Below, piece by piece: positions 15,151 to 21,103 of a DNA stretch of 23,879 bases; position 1 is the stretch's first letter, and each line of letters begins with the position of its first letter. Location: the NCBI GenBank assembly GCA_020849075.1, contig JADLGZ010000043.1, positions 1 to 23,879 on the forward strand. Reading direction: 5' to 3'. The notes beneath the pieces were generated by a model. It made no database searches, was not told where the DNA came from, and saw nothing but the letters and a program-made list of their open reading frames with translations. A program made the position numbers and the translations under genes. The DNA comes from Fimbriimonadaceae bacterium (GTDB taxonomy: Bacteria; Armatimonadota; Fimbriimonadia; Fimbriimonadales; Fimbriimonadaceae).

Positions 15151-15735
15151 CTAAGGCACAACAAATGGCCGGATCTTTTCCATCTTCTTTGGCCCGATAC
15201 CCTTGACATTCATGAGGTCGTCCACCGTTTGAAAGCGACCATGTTGGGAGCGGTACTCAATGATCTTCTTAGCGGTGGCGGGGCCCACTCCTGGGAGTTT
15301 ATCAAGTTCGGCCTCTGTCGCCTGCGAGAGGGAAATTGCCGCCTGGATTTCGGCGACTCGTTCCACGCTTGCGCTTGCGACGACTGGCTTTGGCGAGGGA
15401 GAGGTAACGCTAGACATGCCCGGCATGAAACCCTGAATGGTGTCGGAACCAGCGATCTCAATCTTGGTCCCGTCCATGACTACTTCGGCGAGGTTTAGCC
15501 CGACCAAATCAGCCCCCTTGATCGTCCCACCCGAAGCATCTATGGCATCCTGCACATTGCTCCCAGCCCGGAGGCGAACAATCCCGGGATTACGGACGGC
15601 ACCGGTGACGTGTACGGCGATTTGCCCACCAGCAGAGGGTGCGCGCTCCAGTCCCATTTGTGTCCCAGAATAAGCGGCAACAATCACGGCAATGGTCGCC
15701 AGACCACCCAACCCAACCTTCTGAAACTTGTCCAA
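15151..15735 (-). CDS. comEA: ComEA-like DNA-binding competence protein (TM + SLBB + helix-hairpin-helix)
   Basis: 194 aa. ComEA binds incoming double-stranded DNA at the outer face of the membrane during transformation. Order: N-terminal membrane anchor (7-24), SLBB domain (about 38-95, GQIAVHVTGAVRNPGIVRL), a Pro/Ser-rich linker (105-130), then two helix-hairpin-helix motifs (LPGVGPATAKK 147-157 and VKGIGPKKMEK 177-187). The usual INLNTA before the HhH is ISLSQA here. The TTG start at 15735 is well supported: GAGGGG (15745-15750) lies 9 nt before it. A sigma-70-like promoter lies upstream. It heads the run comEA-methyltransferase-def-fmt-PD40-flippase. comEC is not in the window. Confidence 0.9.
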   Translation of the reverse strand: MDKFQKVGLGGLATIAVIVAAYSGTQMGLERAPSAGGQIAVHVTGAVRNPGIVRLRAGSNVQDAIDASGGTIKGADLVGLNLAEVVMDGTKIEIAGSDTIQGFMPGMSSVTSPSPKPVVASASVERVAEIQAAISLSQATEAELDKLPGVGPATAKKIIEYRSQHGRFQTVDDLMNVKGIGPKKMEKIRPFVVP

Positions 15736-15744
15736 AACGCTATA

Positions 15745-15750
15745 CCCCTC
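15745..15750 (-). promoter_or_regulatory. Shine-Dalgarno fixing the TTG start of comEA
   Basis: GAGGGG on the minus strand, 9 nt before the TTG at 15735. No ATG or GTG with a comparable site is nearby, and the TTG gives the correct family N-terminus (short basic stretch then membrane anchor). Confidence 0.55.
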
Positions 15751-15760
15751 GAAGGCCCAT

Positions 15761-15788
15761 GTTATCCATGCCGCAAAAATACGGTCAA
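15761..15788 (-). promoter_or_regulatory. Putative sigma-70-like promoter for comEA run
   Basis: Minus strand: -35 TTGACC (15788-15783, 5 of 6 to consensus), 16-nt spacer, -10 GATAAC (15766-15761, 4 of 6). The start point would fall near 15754, just before the comEA SD. It sits in the 65-bp gap after ppx, so the comEA run can be transcribed apart from ppx. Found by eye only. Confidence 0.4.
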
Positions 15789-15800
15789 GTAGGTAAGTGT

Positions 15801-16715
15801 CTACTCATCAAGCTCTAGATATGCGTAACGCCACCCTCGTGTACTAACAACGCAAGTCTCAGCCCTTAGGGCGAACAAGAATCGTTCAAGGATCAATGCG
15901 CCGAGGTGGAGGCTCCGTTCACGACCCGGTTCGATACCCGCGATCGCGGCACGCTCAGAATCGTCCATCTCAAGTAGCCACTGGGACGCTCGGCTTACCT
16001 CCTCATATTCCAGTTGCTTCCCGTGCACCAAGCTGGCGTCCCACTCTAGCATCCTTTCTCTAATCGTGATCAGGTTGGTCCCGGTTGCGCCTAACGAGAC
16101 GACCAAACCACATTCGTTGGGTCGGTAACAGAGCCCAACCGTGTTATCAATGGTTGCGACCGCCCTTAGGATCTGAGCGGATGTGGCCCGTTCAGTTGGG
16201 ATAGTGGCTTCGCGCAAGCCAAGGGCGCCGATAGGGTAGCTCCTGCGGAATCGTGTTGTCCAGCGGCTGTTGGCGCGGTCACTCGTTACCAGCTCGGTGC
16301 TATGGCCTCCGGGATCAATGATCGAAATCCGGCTGGCTTTGCTGAACAAGGGATCTGTGATGACGGCTTGCATGCCCAACTCCGCCTCTTGTGCGCCGGT
16401 CAAAACTTCAATGGGGGTTCCTTGCGCGGCGCCTCGCCGGCAGAAGTCATCGCCGTTCGTGGCAATTCGCACCGCCATCGTGGCACCCGACCTAAGGGTT
16501 TTGGCCCCCGCCTTTAGGGCCAATTCCCGGTATGTCGCGAGGGTTTGAAGGGTAGCGTCCATGCCCACCGCTCCGAGTAAGCCCGAGGACTTCGTCCCTA
16601 CCCCGAGGCCCGTGACCGTTGATCGCTCAAGAAGCGGCTCCCACCTGCCGCCGTTGAACTGGCTGACCAGCAATAGGACGGAATTGGAACCAACATCTGC
16701 GACCGCCCTAACCAT
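15801..16715 (-). CDS. ppx: Ppx/GppA-family phosphatase (short, single-module)
   Basis: 304 aa from ATG 16715 (a TTG at 16718 adds one residue). Ppx/GppA enzymes degrade polyphosphate and/or pppGpp. Visible: VADVGSNSVLLLV (phosphate loop 1), ATMAVRIATNGDDF, EVLTGAQEAEL with Glu110 at the expected catalytic position, IIDPGGHSTEL (loop 2), PGRERSLHLGALIL and the closing STRGWRYAYL. It is a short two-lobe core only; the C-terminal HD domain of E. coli Ppx/GppA is missing, as in many bacteria. Loop 2 reads GGH where the family normally has GGG, and the usual Glu-Glu-Ala is Gln-Glu-Ala. The gene is divergent from rpsA and followed after 65 bp by comEA on the same strand. Polyphosphate versus pppGpp as substrate cannot be told. 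Confidence 0.88.
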   Translation of the reverse strand: MVRAVADVGSNSVLLLVSQFNGGRWEPLLERSTVTGLGVGTKSSGLLGAVGMDATLQTLATYRELALKAGAKTLRSGATMAVRIATNGDDFCRRGAAQGTPIEVLTGAQEAELGMQAVITDPLFSKASRISIIDPGGHSTELVTSDRANSRWTTRFRRSYPIGALGLREATIPTERATSAQILRAVATIDNTVGLCYRPNECGLVVSLGATGTNLITIRERMLEWDASLVHGKQLEYEEVSRASQWLLEMDDSERAAIAGIEPGRERSLHLGALILERFLFALRAETCVVSTRGWRYAYLELDE

Positions 16716-16806
16716 CAAAATCCATTGTAGCCGTGAACTTGAGGCCGGTTTTCGGGTACATTCTCGCCGCCAGATATTTATTGGACAATCTCTGTGCGTT
16801 CATGTC

Positions 16807-18357
16807 ATGACAGTTAACGAGGAACAAACCGCATCGCCAACACCCGAGGAAACCGCCAAGCAGGCGGAGACGACGGTTGCGGCGGTTGCGCCGACGAGTA
16901 CTGAGGCTCCTGCGCCGTTAGCGCCAGAGGCCCCCGCCCAAGCACCCGAAGTAGCACCACAACCCGTGGACGCTACCCCGACTGAAACGATCGACCCGAA
17001 TCGCCCCGCGGTAGAAGTGGCGGACGATTCCGATCTGTTTGACCAGTGGCTTTCAAACCCTGACCAAGCGCAAGATGATGCGGCAGATAGTCGCCGTCGC
17101 CTTAACCGGGGTGATCTTATTGAAGCCACGGTGATTCAAGTCGCCAAGGATCGAGTTTTCGTGGATTTGGGCACGAAGTCGGAGGGAGAGATCCCGCTGA
17201 ACGAGTTGACTGACGAAAATGTTGATACTGCCGAAGGGCTAGTGAACGTTGGCGACAAGATCAAAGTCGTCGTAATTCGTCATGGACGCGATGGAAGTCC
17301 GGTTGTGTCTAAGAAGCAAGCGGATTTCGATGAAGTATGGCTCAGGATCGTTGAGGCCTTCAAGGAAGGAACAATGCTCACGGCTCCTGTCGTGGAGCGC
17401 GTCAAAGGTGGTCTTGTGGTGGATATCGGTGTTCGCGGATTCGTGCCGGCCACACATGTCGGCAATGGAAAGATCCGCAACCTTGATCGCTATGTCGGTG
17501 AGCCCATTGAGCTGAAAGTTCTAGAGCTTGACAAGGAACGCAAGAAGGTGGTTCTGTCGAACCGAGATGCGGAAGAAAAGCGGCGCGATGAGCTAAGGGA
17601 TAAGGTCTTCACTGAATTTAAGCCCGGCGATATCGTGGAAGGTACAGTTCGCCGCTTAGCCGATTACGGCGCCTTCGTGGACTTGGGCGGAATTGATGGT
17701 TTGCTTCACATCAGCGAGATGAGCTGGATGCGAATCAACCATCCTCGCGAAGTCCTGAAGGAAGGCGATGACCTTAAGGTTATGGTCTTAAAGCTGGACA
17801 AGGATAACGGGAAGATTAGTCTCGGCCTTCGTCAGGTGCTACCCGATCCTTGGAATCAGATCAAGGAGAACTACAACGTCGGCCAAAAGCTGAACGTAAC
17901 GATAACGCGAATGGTGCAAAGTGGGGCGTTTGTAAAGCTACCCGAAGGCGCCGAGGCGTTCTTGCCCATTAGCGAGATCAGTCACCAGCGCATCAACAAG
18001 CCTCAGGATGTACTTACCGATGGTCAAGAAGTTGAGTTGACGGTCATTGACCTGCGTCCGGATGAACGCCGAATGGTGCTGAGCTTGAAGCACGGTACAG
18101 AAGGCGGCGACCAGATTGGCTATGGATACGGCGGCCCCATCGAAGGCGATTATGAATCGAGGGGGGCGCCTCGCGATCGTCACCGCAAGCCCACCGGCAA
18201 GAAAGGCGGTAAAGGCCAAGATTATGGCTCTGGTGGGTCTGGTGGAGGTGCTACGATTGGCGAACGACTCGGCATGCTGAAGGGCTTCCACTTCCGTAGC
18301 GAAGAAGATGAAGCGACACCAGCTCCAGCGGAAGAAGCACCGAAGAGCGAAGAATAA
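16807..18357 (+). CDS. rpsA: 30S ribosomal protein S1 (four S1 domains)
   Basis: 516 aa from ATG 16807. The frame is open upstream to 16561, but that part runs across ppx and has no S1 character, so the ATG before TVNEEQTASPTPEE is the start. Order: a Pro/Ala/Glu-rich low-complexity tail (1-85), then four S1 OB-fold repeats at about 102-170, 186-255, 273-343 and 358-430. The third is most canonical (GDIVEGTVRRLADYGAFVDLGGIDGLLHISEMSW). A Gly/Lys/Arg-rich tail follows (GKKGGKGQDYGSGGSGGG), ending in an acidic stretch. S1 binds mRNA on the 30S subunit; E. coli S1 has six repeats, while four-repeat forms occur in many other phyla. No SD precedes the ATG. coaE follows after 4 nt. Confidence 0.93.
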   Translation: MTVNEEQTASPTPEETAKQAETTVAAVAPTSTEAPAPLAPEAPAQAPEVAPQPVDATPTETIDPNRPAVEVADDSDLFDQWLSNPDQAQDDAADSRRRLNRGDLIEATVIQVAKDRVFVDLGTKSEGEIPLNELTDENVDTAEGLVNVGDKIKVVVIRHGRDGSPVVSKKQADFDEVWLRIVEAFKEGTMLTAPVVERVKGGLVVDIGVRGFVPATHVGNGKIRNLDRYVGEPIELKVLELDKERKKVVLSNRDAEEKRRDELRDKVFTEFKPGDIVEGTVRRLADYGAFVDLGGIDGLLHISEMSWMRINHPREVLKEGDDLKVMVLKLDKDNGKISLGLRQVLPDPWNQIKENYNVGQKLNVTITRMVQSGAFVKLPEGAEAFLPISEISHQRINKPQDVLTDGQEVELTVIDLRPDERRMVLSLKHGTEGGDQIGYGYGGPIEGDYESRGAPRDRHRKPTGKKGGKGQDYGSGGSGGGATIGERLGMLKGFHFRSEEDEATPAPAEEAPKSEE

Positions 18358-18361
18358 CATC

Positions 18362-18913
18362 ATGAAGATTGCCATCACAGGTGGCATCGCAGAAGGTAAG
18401 AGCACAGCATTGGAGGTCCTCCGTTCGGAGGGCCTCCGTGTGCTTTCAGCCGATGAAATTGTGCGCCAACTATGGTCTGAGCCTGCGACGCTGGATTCCT
18501 TGAGTCAATTGCTGAGCTTGGAGAATCCAACAAAGGGCGATGTTACGCAGGCTATCGTTGAGTCAGATACCTTGCGCAAGGTAGTTAACCGCTACTTTCA
18601 TCCGCTCGTCCATCAGCGAATCGTGGAGTCTGATGCAGATGCCATTGAGGTCCCCCTGCTAATCGAAACGTGCATGCAATCGTCCGTAGACCAAATCTGG
18701 GTGGTGACGTGTGGCTCCGAGGAACAACTACGAAGATTATCTGACCGAGTTGGTGAGGCGCAAGCACGAAAATTGATTCGGTTGCAATTACCTACTCGTG
18801 CAAAAATTCCGTTCGCGGATGAAGTGTTGCGAACCAACAGGCCGTTGCGCGACGTCCATACCGCGATTCGCCAAGCCCTAGCAAGGTTACGGCAGACACG
18901 GTCAGAAATATAG
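18362..18913 (+). CDS. coaE: Dephospho-CoA kinase
   Basis: 183 aa, slightly short for the family (about 200). It phosphorylates dephospho-CoA in the last step of CoA synthesis. ATG 18362 begins MKIAITGGIAEGKST, with Walker A GGIAEGKST in place of the common GGIGSGKS. Then LSADEIVRQLW (the D-x-I block), FHPLVHQRIV, EVPLLIET (family D-x-PLLFE), VVTCGSEEQLRRL and RLQLPTRAKIPFADEVLRTN, the usual lid and Q-x-x-x-x-K-x-x-x-A-D-x-V block. The order and spacing are right though the sequence is divergent. It starts 4 nt after the rpsA stop and is co-transcribed with it. An in-frame upstream extension into rpsA is rejected. Confidence 0.88.
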   Translation: MKIAITGGIAEGKSTALEVLRSEGLRVLSADEIVRQLWSEPATLDSLSQLLSLENPTKGDVTQAIVESDTLRKVVNRYFHPLVHQRIVESDADAIEVPLLIETCMQSSVDQIWVVTCGSEEQLRRLSDRVGEAQARKLIRLQLPTRAKIPFADEVLRTNRPLRDVHTAIRQALARLRQTRSEI

Positions 18914-18916
18914 TCG

Positions 18917-18946
18917 TTGCAGACATTGCTTGTGATGGGCTATAGT
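18917..18946 (+). promoter_or_regulatory. Putative promoter for the CsgG-like secreted protein
   Basis: -35 TTGCAG (18917-18922, weak), 18-nt spacer, -10 TATAGT (18941-18946, 5 of 6 to consensus), giving a leader of about 80 nt before the GTG at 19033. It overlaps two inverted-repeat pairs: GTTGCA 18916-18921 with TGCAAC 18946-18951, and TGCAGACA 18918-18925 with TGTCTGCA 18953-18960. These could be an operator. By eye only. Confidence 0.4.
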
Positions 18947-18975
18947 GCAACCTGTCTGCATTGAATGATGCGGAT

Positions 18976-18993
18976 CGCAGTCGTATGATTGCG
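18976..18993 (+). other. Small stem-loop in the 5' leader of the CsgG-like gene
   Basis: CGCAGTC (18976-18982), loop GTAT, GATTGCG (18987-18993): a 7-bp stem with one G-T pair, about 40 nt before the GTG start. It is not followed by a T-run, so it is not an intrinsic terminator. It may be a chance stem. Confidence 0.25.
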
Positions 18994-19032
18994 TCGACAA
19001 AATGAGGATTTAAGGATGGAGGACTCGTCAGA

Positions 19033-21009
19033 GTGAGGCGGTTCATTAATAGTTTAACCGGCAAAGTCACAGCTGCTGTGACTATCTTTTCATTGGTGTT
19101 GCCAACGATCGCTTTGGTTCTTTTGAGCCAGCGCGCTCAGGCACAGATTGTCTCGTTGCCCACTTGGGCAGTCGTTCAGTTTGACGTTCAGCAAGGTACG
19201 GCGGCCCCTTCGATCGGGCAGTCGGCCGCTGAGGCGATGGTGAACGAATTGAGCAAGTCGCAAAAGTACGACGTGCTCTCAAGCGAAACGGTCAATCGAA
19301 CAATTGCTAACCTCGGCTTTGCGCAGCCGATGACTCGCAAGAACGAGCTGATTCGCGTTGGGCAAGAGCTCCGCGCGAGCACGGTCGTTAGCGGCGAAGT
19401 TGTTAATTCGCGCATTGTTTCGGTTAACGGTGGCAAGCGCGCGGACATTATGATGCGCGTTATCGTTTGGGATGTTGCGAGTGGCGAGCAGGTGAATGGC
19501 GCGGCTGTTATGCAGTCATCGGGCATTCGCACGGGCGAAGTCAGCGACGAGACCCTTTATGACGAGGCCGTTGCCGCGTGTTCGTTTGAGTCCGTGAACG
19601 CGATTCATCGCAATACGCTTCCCACGGCGACAATTTTGAATACCACCAGCAAGCGAGCCCTAATCAATCAGGGCACGCGAACTGGGTTCACAAATGGCCA
19701 AGAAGTCATCGTACTTCGTGGGCGTGAACAGGTTGCGAGGGGTCGTGTCTCTGGAGTGGAGCCTGATCAGGCTTACATCGAAGTCACTCAGCAAACTAAG
19801 GGTATTCAGCCGGGCGATCGCGTTCGCGCTGTCTTCATGGTTCCGCTTCTTGATTCGAAGTGGCCGTCAGGCAATAACACACAGCCCAATGTGAAGTCTT
19901 CGCGAAGGGGTGGAAGCAATTCCGGCCTGATCTCGACGCTCCTAGTGCTCGGTCTGGTTCTCTTCGTCGTTGGCGGAGCGGGCGGCAATGGCACGAACAA
20001 TGTTCGCGACGTGAAGGCGCAAGCAACCACGGTTCCTGGTTCACCCGTTGACCAGATTGCTGTTCAGATTAGCTGGAAGCCCGATGCCTTCATTAAGGGT
20101 AATGGCGACCGGCTTCAGTTCCAAATTTGGCGCGACGATGTGCCAGATGCTCCTGTGATGATCGTCCCTGGGTCTCAGCGCATCGCCGTTGACCGAGGTG
20201 ATGTCGGCGATACGTTCACCTGGGGTGATTACCCCGTGTCTGGCGGTATTGATTGTGATACCGATGCTCCAGATGTGGATGACGGCGTCGGAGTTCCCCT
20301 CCAGCCCGGCCTTCGCTACACCTATTCCGTTGAACTGGTTTACCGCGTGAACTCCATTGATGTTCCGGGTAGCTCTGCTGGTAGCGGCGGCGGCGGTGGC
20401 GGTGGCGCCACGGGCGGCGGGGGTGCCACTGGCGGCGGAGGTGTCGGCGGTGGGGGAGGTATCGGTGGTGGAGGAACGGCTTCGCTCGGCGGCGCTCGTG
20501 GAATCCAATCTCTGACCCCGAACATCGAAGAGCGATATGCCAGCATGGTGGCTCCTCCTCAGCGAGGCGGCCCTCGTGGTGGCACGATTGAGTACTGCTA
20601 CTTCCGAACTGACCGTACACCAGCTCGCGGACTTGCAACTCCGTTTGTTCGCCCGCAGTTAACCACTCCTCCGAACAATCAGATCGTTGCTGCACCGACT
20701 ATCTTCCGATTCCAGTCGGTCCGCGGCGTGAGTGCTGATGTTACGATTGAGTACGTCCTTCAGTTCGCACTTGATCAGGCGTTCACGCAGAATGTCCAGA
20801 CGATTGAGCGATGGCAAGACCGCACCGGCACCGGCATTCTCAGTACGCCAAGAGCTATCACCGAAGTGAATAGCTATCAAACGTCGGCAAGTCGAGTCTA
20901 TTGGAGGATCGGTGCCAAGGCGGTTGCAGATAATCCTGGCCCGCTCGGTGGCTATATCTTCGCTGAACCCTTCTGGTTCCAGCGTCCAGTTCTGCCACCT
21001 GGCCCATAA
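19033..21009 (+). CDS. Secreted CsgG/FlgO-like protein with internal membrane segment and Gly-rich linker
   Basis: 658 aa. GTG start with GGAGG (19018-19022) 10 nt upstream. A signal peptide covers 1-37 (basic start, long hydrophobic core, AQA then Q). Residues 42-185 resemble the CsgG/FlgO/LpoB fold: WAVVQFDV, AEAMVNELSKSQKYDVLSSE, LRASTVVSGEVV, IMMRVIVWDVASGE. Residues 205-265 (RTGFTNGQEVIVLRGREQVARG, GIQPGDRVRAVF) resemble the C-terminal domain of FlgT. A second hydrophobic segment spans about 298-316 (GLISTLLVLGLVLFVVGG). Next comes a fibronectin/Ig-like stretch (340-445), a Gly-rich linker (449-486) and a beta-rich C-terminal part with two Ig-like segments (ending FWFQRPVLPPGP). This domain order does not match a family that I know. 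It probably works in the cell envelope or at the surface, and is followed by another secreted protein. Confidence 0.85.
   Translation: MRRFINSLTGKVTAAVTIFSLVLPTIALVLLSQRAQAQIVSLPTWAVVQFDVQQGTAAPSIGQSAAEAMVNELSKSQKYDVLSSETVNRTIANLGFAQPMTRKNELIRVGQELRASTVVSGEVVNSRIVSVNGGKRADIMMRVIVWDVASGEQVNGAAVMQSSGIRTGEVSDETLYDEAVAACSFESVNAIHRNTLPTATILNTTSKRALINQGTRTGFTNGQEVIVLRGREQVARGRVSGVEPDQAYIEVTQQTKGIQPGDRVRAVFMVPLLDSKWPSGNNTQPNVKSSRRGGSNSGLISTLLVLGLVLFVVGGAGGNGTNNVRDVKAQATTVPGSPVDQIAVQISWKPDAFIKGNGDRLQFQIWRDDVPDAPVMIVPGSQRIAVDRGDVGDTFTWGDYPVSGGIDCDTDAPDVDDGVGVPLQPGLRYTYSVELVYRVNSIDVPGSSAGSGGGGGGGATGGGGATGGGGVGGGGGIGGGGTASLGGARGIQSLTPNIEERYASMVAPPQRGGPRGGTIEYCYFRTDRTPARGLATPFVRPQLTTPPNNQIVAAPTIFRFQSVRGVSADVTIEYVLQFALDQAFTQNVQTIERWQDRTGTGILSTPRAITEVNSYQTSASRVYWRIGAKAVADNPGPLGGYIFAEPFWFQRPVLPPGP
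20377..20490 (+). repeat. Gly-codon-rich low-complexity tract
   Basis: Runs of GGC/GGT/GGA codons, broken by Ala-Thr, Val, Ile and Ala-Thr, encode a GGGGATGGGG-like linker of about 38 residues inside the CsgG-like protein. The irregular mix of glycine codons argues for selection on the protein rather than recent slippage. Confidence 0.8.
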
Positions 21010-21047
21010 CCGAAACAAAACTCGGCGGAACTCATGTCTAATCCAAA

Positions 21048-21083
21048 CGTCCTGACTAGCGGAATATCTCCCTAGTCAGGACG
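21048..21083 (+). terminator. 12-bp perfect inverted repeat between two secreted-protein genes
   Basis: CGTCCTGACTAG (21048-21059), 12-nt loop, CTAGTCAGGACG (21072-21083). It starts 38 nt after the stop of the CsgG-like gene and ends 20 nt before the next ATG. The stem is perfect and strong, but no T-run follows on either strand, so it is not a textbook intrinsic terminator. It could be a terminator, a 3'-end stabilising stem, an mRNA processing site, or a protein-binding palindrome. Confidence 0.45.
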
Positions 21084-21103
21084 AATCCCAAAATACAGCA
21101 ATA

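Noticed and set aside
16561..16806. In-frame upstream extension of rpsA by 82 codons
   Set aside because: It lies across the 5' part of ppx on the other strand, looks unlike S1 tails, and ATG 16807 gives a sensible N-terminus.
18308..18361. Upstream extension of coaE into the rpsA 3' end
   Set aside because: ATG 18362 starts precisely at the family N-terminus before Walker A.
17938..18405. 155-codon antisense ORF across rpsA and coaE
   Set aside because: Hydrophobic shadow of S1 codons; spans two well-supported genes.
19016..19036. Tiny ORF (ATG GAG GAC TCG TCA GAG TGA) overlapping the GTG of the CsgG-like gene
   Set aside because: Six codons with no regulatory amino-acid run; most likely chance, because the ATG is part of the SD region.
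20377..20490. Gly-rich tract considered as a DNA repeat array or CRISPR
   Set aside because: No fixed repeat unit or spacers at DNA level; it is a glycine linker in a protein.
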